A DNA stretch of 5,873 nt from JAICNR01 sp035687725 (GTDB lineage Bacteria; Gemmatimonadota; Gemmatimonadetes; JACCXV01; JAHWKZ01). The stretch covers positions 1 to 5,873 of the forward strand of contig DASRVB010000259.1 in assembly GCA_035687725.1 (NCBI GenBank). Reading direction: 5' to 3'. Positions 1 to 4,800 of the stretch are shown here, piece after piece. The notes beneath the pieces were generated by a model that did not search any database, had not been told where the DNA came from, and saw only the letters and a list, made by a program, of their open reading frames with translations. Position 1 is the first letter of the stretch; each line of letters starts with the position of its first letter. Both the position numbers and the translations under genes were made by a program.

Positions 1-1
1 G

Positions 2-1084
2 CTCGCGGCCCGCGGGGGGTCCTTCCACGCCTTCGGCGAGGGCGAGTCCGACCGCGACGTCGGTCTGGCGGCGGCGCCCGCGCTGTTCGCGACCCACGCG
101 ATCGCCGAGAACCTGACGGGCGGGCTCGCGATCACGTCGCCCTGGCGGATCGACGTGGAATGGGAGCGGCCCGACGAGTTCGCCGGGCGGTTCCTGACGT
201 CGGGAACGAGGCTCACCTCGGTCGATGCAAGTCTGTCGATCGCGTGGCGCGCGGGCGAGCGGTGGGGTGTCTCGCTCGGCCCCGACATCGTCTACCTGCG
301 CCTCGACCGTGACCGGCTCGCCCACGAACCGGAGCTGAGCGCGCTCGGCGGCGACGGCCCGATCGCGCTGGCCCGGGAGGGCTACGACGTCGACGGGACG
401 GCGATCGGCCTGGTCGCCGGCGCCTTCGGCACGCCGCGCCCCGGGGTCTCGCTGGGAGCCTCCTTCCGCGCGCCGGTCGAGGTGTCGCTGGAAGGGATCG
501 TCGACTTCACGATCGTCGCGCCCGAGGAGCTCAAGGCGCTCGTCCGAGGCGATCGCACGATAGGGGATATCCTCGAGGAAACCTACGTCGACCAGAGCGC
601 GCGCCTCGACGTTCCGCTTCCGTACGTGCTCTCTCTCGGCGCCGCCTGGGAGCCCATTCCTTCGGTCACGCTGGCGGTCGACGCGCAGCGGATCGGGTGG
701 GGAGACATGGAGGAGCTCGACTTCACGCCGCTTGGGCCTGCGCCGACCGAACTGGTCCCCCTGGACTGGAAGGACGTCTGGGCCTGGCGCATCGGAGCCG
801 AGCTGCGGCGCCCGGAGGGATACGCCCTGCGGCTCGGGTACGCGCGCGAGGAGAGTCCCGCGCCTCGCACCGGCGTGACTCCTCTGTTCCCCGACGCGGA
901 GCGCGAGGCGCTCTCCGGGGGAGCCGCCTTCGACGTGCGCGGGATCGAGCTCGAAGCCGCCTACCGGCTCACCGTGCTCGACGATCGAGAAGGCGTCGCG
1001 TTTCCCTCCACGACGCTCGCTCCCGACGGCGTGTACGAGTCGACCGAGCACGATTTCTCCATCGCGGTCGTGCGCCGTTTCTGA
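2..1084 (+). CDS. FadL/OMPP1/TodX-family outer-membrane transport protein, C-terminal part (5' end outside window)
   Basis: The frame is open from base 2 to the TGA at 1082-1084, giving 360 codons. Family members are usually about 400-480 residues, so roughly the first 50-100, including the signal peptide, lie outside the window. What is seen: alternating hydrophobic/polar beta-strands; an early stretch reading NLTGGLAITSPW, then FAGRF, which matches the position of the FadL W-x-GRY region; then long extracellular-loop-like segments. The family-typical late part is present: a strand with LPYVLSLGAAWEP, a DWKDVWAWRIGAE segment, then RLGYAREESPAP and TPLFPDAER. The protein ends in VVRRF, the terminal aromatic residue expected for BAM-dependent barrel insertion. 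Known of the family: 14-stranded barrels that move hydrophobic substrates such as long-chain fatty acids or aromatics across the outer membrane. The substrate here cannot be told. The next gene starts 40 bases on with its own promoter, so the two are probably not strictly co-transcribed. Confidence 0.9.
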   Translation, partial: LAARGGSFHAFGEGESDRDVGLAAAPALFATHAIAENLTGGLAITSPWRIDVEWERPDEFAGRFLTSGTRLTSVDASLSIAWRAGERWGVSLGPDIVYLRLDRDRLAHEPELSALGGDGPIALAREGYDVDGTAIGLVAGAFGTPRPGVSLGASFRAPVEVSLEGIVDFTIVAPEELKALVRGDRTIGDILEETYVDQSARLDVPLPYVLSLGAAWEPIPSVTLAVDAQRIGWGDMEELDFTPLGPAPTELVPLDWKDVWAWRIGAELRRPEGYALRLGYAREESPAPRTGVTPLFPDAEREALSGGAAFDVRGIELEAAYRLTVLDDREGVAFPSTTLAPDGVYESTEHDFSIAVVRRF

Positions 1085-1085
1085 G

Positions 1086-1114
1086 TTGCTGGCCCGCGAG
1101 CGAGCCTCTATACT
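1086..1114 (+). promoter_or_regulatory. Sigma-70-like promoter of the Fur/PerR-family gene, possible leaderless start
   Basis: A -35-like TTGCTG (1086-1091, 3 of 6 consensus bases) and a -10-like TATACT (1109-1114, 5 of 6) are separated by exactly 17 bases. The -10 is one of the few A/T-rich hexamers in this G+C-rich window. The expected transcription start is near 1120-1122, only about 3-5 bases before the ATG at 1125, and no SD sequence is present. A perfect 10-bp palindrome, CTCGATCGAG (1113-1122), overlaps the end of the -10 and the start point and could be an operator. The direct repeat CGAGCC occurs at 1101-1106 and 1119-1124. Confidence 0.55.
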
Positions 1115-1124
1115 CGATCGAGCC

Positions 1125-1574
1125 ATGAAAACCGCGCAGAAACAACAGGACGAGTTCATCGCCCGGTGCCGTCGCGCGGGCCTGTCGGTCACGCACCAGC
1201 GGCTCGCGATCTTCGAGGCCATGATGGCCAACGGCGGCGTGCATCCCTCCGCCGAGGTGATCTACCACTCCGTGCGCGAGCGGTATCCCACGATCTCCTT
1301 CAATACGATCTACAAGAACCTCGAGACGTTCGAGGCGCTGGGCATCGTCGTGAAGGTCAACCCGCTCTACAACGAGGCCCGCTACGACGTCGATGTGAAG
1401 CCGCATCACCATCTGATCTGCCGCCAGTGCAAGACGATCGTCGACGTCTACGACAAGAAGCTCGACGCCCTCCCCGCGCCCGAGGAGGCCGGCGGCGGCT
1501 TCCACGTCGAGAATTGGACCGTCCAGTTCACGGGCCTGTGCGCCGACTGCCAGCCGGCGGTGGCCGCCGTCTGA
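1125..1574 (+). CDS. perR: Fur-family metalloregulator, PerR-like peroxide sensor
   Basis: A 149-aa cytoplasmic DNA-binding repressor. The N-terminal winged helix (about residues 10-85) carries THQRLAIFEA and the recognition region ISFNTIYKNLETFEALG. The C-terminal dimerisation domain has two CxxC pairs (Cys99/Cys102 and Cys139/Cys142) for structural zinc. The regulatory-metal ligands of Bacillus subtilis PerR (His37, Asp85, His91, His93, Asp104) are matched by His40, Asp88, His94, His96 and Asp107. All are shifted by +3, as are the zinc cysteines, so spacing is identical. Asp88, rather than the Glu usual in Fur, favours PerR-type metal-catalysed His oxidation by H2O2. That function is inferred from these ligands; a Fur or other iron-responsive role is the alternative. 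A longer reading from TTG 1086 would overlap the promoter and add residues unlike the family, so ATG 1125 is chosen. There is no SD before it, which fits a leaderless message. No catalase or peroxiredoxin gene is in view. Confidence 0.93.
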   Translation: MKTAQKQQDEFIARCRRAGLSVTHQRLAIFEAMMANGGVHPSAEVIYHSVRERYPTISFNTIYKNLETFEALGIVVKVNPLYNEARYDVDVKPHHHLICRQCKTIVDVYDKKLDALPAPEEAGGGFHVENWTVQFTGLCADCQPAVAAV

Positions 1575-1579
1575 GTTTT
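1555..1579 (+). terminator. Possible weak intrinsic terminator at the end of the Fur-family gene
   Basis: CGGCGG (1555-1560) pairs perfectly with CCGCCG (1564-1569) around the loop TGG, and is followed by the T-rich TCTGAGTTTT (1570-1579). The stem lies inside the last codons and the tract spans the stop codon. A competing pairing of GCCGCC (1563-1568) with GGCGGC (1580-1585) would disrupt it. The U tract is interrupted, so termination efficiency is doubtful. Confidence 0.3.
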
Positions 1580-1616
1580 GGCGGCGGGGTGCCGGCCGGA
1601 CGCGGTTGCCCGTCCT

Positions 1617-1641
1617 GGAACCCGGGACCCCTTCCGGCGTA
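1617..1641 (+). promoter_or_regulatory. Candidate ECF-sigma-type promoter upstream of the lipoprotein-sufE run
   Basis: GGAAC (1617-1621) and CGTA (1638-1641) are separated by 16 bases. This resembles the AAC-type -35 and CGT-type -10 elements of extracytoplasmic-function sigma factors such as B. subtilis SigW (TGAAAC, 16-17 bases, CGTA). Transcription would begin around 1648, leaving a 5' leader of about 40 bases before the ATG at 1689. I see no good sigma-70 promoter in the same 114-base gap. Short motifs like these occur by chance in G+C-rich DNA, so this is only a candidate. Confidence 0.35.
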
Positions 1642-1677
1642 TCCAGAATCGGGCCCGCTTCGCCCAACGCCCCTCGC

Positions 1678-1688
1678 GGAGGTCCTCC
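1678..1688 (+). promoter_or_regulatory. Ribosome binding site deciding the start at 1689, inside an inverted repeat
   Basis: GGAGG at 1678-1682 lies 6 bases before ATG 1689 and fixes that start over the upstream in-frame alternatives. The SD is followed directly by its complement: GGAG (1678-1681), loop GTC, CTCC (1685-1688), then ATG. The small hairpin could partly mask the SD. Confidence 0.75.
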
Positions 1689-2597
1689 ATGATCCGTCCA
1701 CTCGTCCGTTTCGGCGCCTTGTCGCTGGCGGCATTCGCTCTCGGTTGTGGTGACGGCCGGGAGGCCGCGTCCGATTCCCCACGCCGCGTCGTCGTGCGGG
1801 GAGCCGACCCCGCCCCTCCGCCCAGCGCTGCGGACGGGATCGCGCTCGGTCCGAGCGCCGAGGCGGCGCCCGAGATCGTCATCCTCCCCGATCCGGCACC
1901 CGAGTCCCGCACGCGCGTCGTCCACGAGACCGTGGTCGTCGACCCGCCGGAGGCTCCCGCCCCAAGCGGCTCCGACGCCGACCTGACGGGCGCCGGGGCG
2001 GTGCTCCCGGCTCCGATGCCCGAGGGCCCCGAGACGGCCGCGGTCACGCTGCCGGCCGGTCGCACGCAGATCTTCGTCACCGCCTCCACGCGCGTGACCA
2101 CGGACGAGAGCCAGGCCGGCGACCCGGTCGAGGCCGTGACCGACGAGCCGGTCGTCGTCGACGGTGAGGTCGTCATCCCCGAGGGCTCCTCTGTACGCGG
2201 CCGGATCGAGAGCGTCGATCCCGGCGAGTATCCCCTTCGCCGCCCGTCGATCGAAATCGTCTACGACCGGATCGAGACGCCGGACGGGCGCGTGATCCCG
2301 ATCGAGGCGCGGACCAGCGGCGAGGTCGGCACCGTCGTCCAGCATCCCCGCGGCGACCACGATCGCATGCGGAACGTGCTGCTGGGGGCGGGCGTCGGCG
2401 CAGGCGTGGGAGGCGCGACCGGCGGCAAGCGCGGCGCGCTTCTCGGCGCGATCGCGGGCGCGGCGATGGGCGCGGGCGTGGGCCACGGCGGAATCGACTG
2501 GTGCGCGACCGTCGAGCCCGGCGACTCGATCCTCATCATCTTCGATCGCGACGCTGTCGTCCCGCGCGGCCCGGTGATCGTCAACCTCTCGCGCTGA
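1689..2597 (+). CDS. Lipoprotein with glycine-zipper domain
   Basis: The protein has 302 aa. A short basic n-region (MIRPLVR) and hydrophobic stretch end at FALGC, which fits the PROSITE-style lipobox with lipidation at Cys20, so an envelope lipoprotein is expected. Residues 21-120 form a Pro/Ala/Val/acidic linker of low complexity. Residues 121-228 form a beta-rich domain starting LPAGRTQIFV, with VVIPEGSSVRGRI and SIEIVYDRIETPDGRVIPI. Residues 229-268 are a glycine zipper (GAGVGAGVGGATGG, then GAIAGAAMGAGVG) able to form a helical hairpin in a membrane. A final beta segment contains EPGDSILIIFDRD. The order of IPxGs-xVxGRI domain, glycine zipper and closing strand is common among uncharacterised proteins of Acidobacteriota and related phyla; its role is unknown. 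Cys272 is a second cysteine in the mature part. The start is set by a strong SD. The next gene begins 15 bases downstream, so it is probably first in an operon with the small lipoprotein and sufE. Confidence 0.85.
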   Translation: MIRPLVRFGALSLAAFALGCGDGREAASDSPRRVVVRGADPAPPPSAADGIALGPSAEAAPEIVILPDPAPESRTRVVHETVVVDPPEAPAPSGSDADLTGAGAVLPAPMPEGPETAAVTLPAGRTQIFVTASTRVTTDESQAGDPVEAVTDEPVVVDGEVVIPEGSSVRGRIESVDPGEYPLRRPSIEIVYDRIETPDGRVIPIEARTSGEVGTVVQHPRGDHDRMRNVLLGAGVGAGVGGATGGKRGALLGAIAGAAMGAGVGHGGIDWCATVEPGDSILIIFDRDAVVPRGPVIVNLSR

Positions 2598-2612
2598 GTT
2601 CGCGGGATCCCG

Positions 2613-3086
2613 ATGCCCGTTCGACTCCAGCCGTCCGCGGCCGCGGTCCTCGTGTCGGCCGGCACGCTCGCGTCGCTCCTGTCCGCGTGTGACGTCCTCG
2701 AGTGGCCCACCGATCCGTTCGACGACCACCGGGTGAGCGGGCCCTGGCGGGTCACGGCGAGCGCGATCTCCAGCACCTGCGGATTCGCCGACGACGAACC
2801 GTTCGAGATGCGGGTCATCCAGAACGGCGACATCCTCCAGTTCGTCGTCCAGGTCCAGGGCTTCGGACCGGTCCGGTACGACGGCTGGCTGGACCGCAGC
2901 GGGGATTTCGAAGTGGGCCACAGCACGGTGTTCGCGTCGCGGGGTCTCGAGGACAGCGCGACCGTCGACGGCCGGTTCGGCTCCGGCGGCCGCACGCTCT
3001 CCGGAACCGAGATCGAGACGATCACCGACCTCCGGACCGGCGAGCGATGCCGGATCCACTGGCGCTGGTCGGGGAGGCGCTCGTGA
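2613..3086 (+). CDS. Small predicted lipoprotein, family not recognised
   Basis: The protein has 157 aa. Its N-terminus, MPVRLQPS followed by an Ala/Val/Leu core, ends in LLSAC, a consensus lipobox with lipidated Cys26. The mature 132 residues look all-beta, with strands such as SGPWRVTASAIS, PFEMRVIQNGDILQFVVQV, VRYDGWLDRSGDFEV and LSGTEIETITD. This suggests a small lipocalin-like or beta-sandwich fold. Cys56 (STCGF) and Cys146 (ERCRIHW) are the only other cysteines and could form a disulfide after export, which fits an envelope location. No enzyme motif is visible and I do not assign a function. It follows the glycine-zipper lipoprotein gene by 15 bases, and its stop overlaps the GTG of sufE (GTGA), indicating one transcript with coupled translation. 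Its SD is weak: GGG within the palindrome CGGGATCCCG (2603-2612) that abuts the ATG. Confidence 0.8.
   Translation: MPVRLQPSAAAVLVSAGTLASLLSACDVLEWPTDPFDDHRVSGPWRVTASAISSTCGFADDEPFEMRVIQNGDILQFVVQVQGFGPVRYDGWLDRSGDFEVGHSTVFASRGLEDSATVDGRFGSGGRTLSGTEIETITDLRTGERCRIHWRWSGRRS
3071..3085 (+). promoter_or_regulatory. Ribosome binding site and GTGA stop-start overlap that set the sufE start
   Basis: GGGGAGG (3071-3077) lies 5 bases before GTG 3083, and the GTG shares bases with the TGA (3084-3086) of the preceding lipoprotein gene. An in-frame ATG at 3047 would add 12 residues, but has no well-placed SD and would make the protein longer than usual. The SD part GAG (3074-3076) is complementary to CTC (3080-3082) directly before GTG. 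Confidence 0.7.
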
Positions 3087-3505
3087 CGCCCGAGCTCGAT
3101 CGCGTGCTCGACACCTTCTCGCGCCTCGGCCGCGAGCAGACGATGCAGGCGCTGGTCGAGTACGCGAACCGCTTCCCCGAGCTCCCGCTACGGTTCGCCG
3201 CGCTCGCCGCGAGCGAGGAGCACAAGGTCCACGAGTGCATGACCCCGGTCGCCCTCTTCAGCGAGGTCGACGACGGGCGAATCCGCTTCTACGCGGACGT
3301 GCCGCGGAACGCGCCCACGATCCGGGCGCTCCTCTCGATCCTCATGAGCGGACTCAACGACCATCCCGTCGAAGATGTGCTGGCGATCCCACCCGATTTC
3401 GTGTCGCGACTCATGCGGAACGTCGGACTATCTACCCGGGAGCGCGGCCTGCAGGCTATACTTGCTCGCATGAAGCGGCACGCGCGCGAGGCGCTGGCCG
3501 CCTGA
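3083..3505 (+). CDS. sufE: SufE-family sulfur acceptor / cysteine desulfurase partner
   Basis: The protein has 140 aa, close to E. coli SufE in length. SufE proteins accept persulfide sulfur from a SufS-type cysteine desulfurase and pass it to the SufBCD scaffold for Fe-S cluster assembly in the cytoplasm. Seen here: the N-terminal helix ending in ALVEYANRFPELP; the active-site segment HKVHECMTPVALF with catalytic Cys52 (position 51 in E. coli); then RIRFYADVP, APTIRALLSIL, VEDVLAIPPDF and the C-terminal RERGLQAILARMKRHA. The ECMTPV and FYADVP wording is closer to the actinobacterial/cyanobacterial SufE-like branch than to E. coli, which has a CQS-type loop. No other suf gene is in the window. 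It shares a probable operon with two lipoprotein genes, an unusual setting for a cytoplasmic Fe-S factor. The possible sulfur donor SseA is encoded 1.3 kb away on the opposite strand. Confidence 0.92.
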   Translation: MTPELDRVLDTFSRLGREQTMQALVEYANRFPELPLRFAALAASEEHKVHECMTPVALFSEVDDGRIRFYADVPRNAPTIRALLSILMSGLNDHPVEDVLAIPPDFVSRLMRNVGLSTRERGLQAILARMKRHAREALAA

Positions 3506-3544
3506 GCCGGTCGCTGTCTTTCCCCCTCGCAGATTCCCCAAGCT

Positions 3545-3549
3545 GGAGG
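3545..3549 (+). promoter_or_regulatory. Ribosome binding site of the secreted His-rich protein gene
   Basis: GGAGG lies 5 bases before ATG 3555, at the start of a typical signal peptide, and fixes that start. Unlike the other SD sites here, it has no complementary bases just before the start codon. Confidence 0.75.
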
Positions 3550-3554
3550 ACCAC

Positions 3555-4259
3555 ATGAGGTGCATCCGCATCGCGTCCGCTATGGGCGTTGCCACGATCG
3601 TCGGATTCGCGGCGGCGTCCTCGCTCCACGCGCAGGCCCTGGACCAACTCGATCCGGCGACGAGGGCTGTGCTCGAGGAGATCCGTGCGGCCACGGAGAA
3701 ATACCAGGATCCCGAAGTCGCCCTCGCGGACGGCTACATCCGCGAGCCGATGAACCTCTGCGCGCATGCCGGTGACGAGGACCTGCCGCCCCACGTGGGC
3801 GCCATGGGGATCCATTTCTTCCGCCCCGATCTGCTCGGGATCACCGCGGCCGAGCCGCGGGTGAACGGCAACGGCATCCACACGGACTTCCTCAGGCCGT
3901 CGATCCTCGTTTACCACACCACGGCGGACGGGACGCTCAAGCTCGGCGCGGTGGAGAACCTGGTCTGGGAACAGGCGTGGAAGGAAGCCGGGAACGAAGG
4001 CCCGCCCGAGTTCCACGGCTTCCGGTACTTCCACCGGATCGACAATCCGGTCACGACGTACGCGGACGAGGCACACCTCTTCGAGCCGCATTACGAGCTC
4101 CACATGTGGCTCTACGAGGAGAATCCCGCCGGGGTGTTCGCCCAGTTCAACCCTCGTGTGAGCTGCGACCACCACGACGGACCCAAGACGATGGCCGAGG
4201 CGATGGCGCTCATGCAGGCCCAATCGTCGGCGGAGAACCCGGGAGGCAGCGCGCCCTGA
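3555..4259 (+). CDS. Secreted conserved hypothetical protein, histidine-rich
   Basis: The protein has 234 aa. A Sec signal peptide is clear: MRCIRIAS, a hydrophobic core of about 12 residues, and cleavage near SLHAQA (after residue 26 or 28), so the protein is expected in the periplasm or outside. The mature part starts with a helix (DPATRAVLEEIRAATEKYQD) and an ALADGY motif. Conserved-looking blocks follow: GAMGIHFF (82-89), RPSILVYHTTADG (114-126), LGAVENLVWEQ (130-140), FHGFRYFHR (153-161), then HYELHMWLYEENPAGVFAQF (179-198) and NPRVSC (199-204). I recall such blocks (GxMGxHF, P-x-LxY, LHxWxxxNPxGxFxxxNPxxxC) from uncharacterised secreted bacterial proteins, but no named function. Histidines 71, 80, 87, 109, 121, 154, 160, 174, 179, 183, 206 and 207 could bind metal. 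Cys69 and Cys204 could form a disulfide. Both are inference. It starts 49 bases after sufE and could share its transcript. Confidence 0.85.
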   Translation: MRCIRIASAMGVATIVGFAAASSLHAQALDQLDPATRAVLEEIRAATEKYQDPEVALADGYIREPMNLCAHAGDEDLPPHVGAMGIHFFRPDLLGITAAEPRVNGNGIHTDFLRPSILVYHTTADGTLKLGAVENLVWEQAWKEAGNEGPPEFHGFRYFHRIDNPVTTYADEAHLFEPHYELHMWLYEENPAGVFAQFNPRVSCDHHDGPKTMAEAMALMQAQSSAENPGGSAP

Positions 4260-4354
4260 GGACGACCTCGCTCGCGTGGCCCTTGTGCGACGCGCATCAT
4301 GGTTGAATCCTATCGGAGGGAAGCCGCCTAACCGGCCCCGGCACGCCGTCCTCC

Positions 4355-4360
4355 AGGAGG
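4355..4360 (+). promoter_or_regulatory. Ribosome binding site of the DUF4383 gene
   Basis: AGGAGG, followed by GTCC and ATG 4365, is the strongest SD in the window. It lies in the inverted repeat CCTCCAGGAGG (4350-4360), and TCC directly before ATG is complementary to the GGA of the SD. The 105-base gap upstream (4260-4364) contains no other convincing promoter, terminator or RNA. Confidence 0.7.
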
Positions 4361-4364
4361 GTCC

Positions 4365-4754
4365 ATGACCGTTCAGCGCGTAGCTCAGATCTTCGGCTGG
4401 GTGTTCGTCCTCGTCGCCGTCTGGGGGTTCTTCGTCACGGGCGGAAGCATGGAGGCCGGGATGGACGCCCCGGCGATCCTGGGCCTGTTTCCGGTGAACG
4501 TCCTGCACAACCTCGCACACCTGATCCTGGGCCTCTGGGGGATCGTCGCCTCCCGGAGCTTCGGAAGCGCCAAGACCTACGCCCAGATCGCCGGAGTGCT
4601 GTACCTCCTGCTCGCGGTGCTCGGATTCGTGGATCCGACCGGGTTCGGGCTGATCCCGCTGGGCGGCGGGGACATCGCGCTCCACGTGGTGCTCGGCCTC
4701 ATCCTGGCGGGAGTGGGCTTCACGGCGAAGCCGAGCAGGGCGGCGACCGCCTAG
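4365..4754 (+). CDS. DUF4383 family integral membrane protein
   Basis: The protein has 129 aa with four predicted transmembrane helices: about 7-25 (IFGWVFVLVAVWGFF), 44-62 (NVLHNLAHLILGLWGIVAS), 71-89 (TYAQIAGVLYLLLAVLGFV) and 104-121 (ALHVVLGLILAGVGFTA). Family hallmarks are present: FPVNVLHNLAHL before helix 2, Y in the AGVLY part of helix 3, and a loop LIPLGGGDIALHVVLG whose Asp-x-x-x-His pattern leads into helix 4. DUF4383 proteins are small inner-membrane proteins of unknown function, frequent in actinobacteria and other high-G+C bacteria and often found as single genes. The gene ends 46 bases from the convergent sseA gene, with a hairpin in between. Nothing here ties it mechanistically to its neighbours. 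Confidence 0.88.
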   Translation: MTVQRVAQIFGWVFVLVAVWGFFVTGGSMEAGMDAPAILGLFPVNVLHNLAHLILGLWGIVASRSFGSAKTYAQIAGVLYLLLAVLGFVDPTGFGLIPLGGGDIALHVVLGLILAGVGFTAKPSRAATA

Positions 4755-4762
4755 ACACTGTA

Positions 4763-4792
4763 GGGGCGGGCGCGGCTACCCGCGCCCGCCTC
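4763..4792. terminator. Strong G+C hairpin between convergent genes, likely bidirectional terminator or REP-like palindrome
   Basis: GGCGGGCGCGG (4765-4775) pairs perfectly over 11 bp with CCGCGCCCGCC (4780-4790) around the loop CTAC. One G-T pair and one G-C pair extend it to 13 bp. It fills most of the 46-base gap between the ends of the DUF4383 gene and sseA, the right place for a two-way terminator. Neither side has a T tract, so it would act as a U-less hairpin, or it may be a dispersed palindromic repeat. The flank TGTAGGGGCGGG resembles palindromes often seen between genes in other G+C-rich genomes. Confidence 0.6.
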
Positions 4793-4800
4793 CGCCGCAG

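Noticed and set aside
1086..1124. TTG start for the Fur-family gene
   Set aside because: It would add 13 residues not seen in the family, has no SD, and its bases coincide with the -35 to -10 promoter region.
1578..1688. Upstream start for the glycine-zipper lipoprotein
   Set aside because: The extension would bury the signal peptide and lipobox inside the protein; the SD fits ATG 1689.
969..3059. A 696-codon open frame on the minus strand
   Set aside because: It lies antisense to the end of the FadL gene, the Fur-family gene and both lipoprotein genes. Its Arg/Asp/Gly/His-rich sequence has no domain pattern; it is the usual stop-free shadow of high-G+C genes.
4299..4331. Ten-codon frame MVESYRREAA in the gap before the DUF4383 gene
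   Set aside because: No SD precedes it, it is very short, and nothing suggests a leader peptide or attenuator.
4260..4364. Possible promoter (TTGTGC at 4283) or riboswitch in the gap before the DUF4383 gene
   Set aside because: No -10 lies at 16-19 bases and no conserved RNA motif is recognisable; only a weak 5-bp hairpin (GTGCG/CGCAT) is present.
3456..4685. A 409-codon open frame on the minus strand
   Set aside because: It is antisense to the secreted protein and DUF4383 genes, both of which have SD sites and clear signal or membrane features. The antisense product is low-complexity and Arg/His/Glu-rich.
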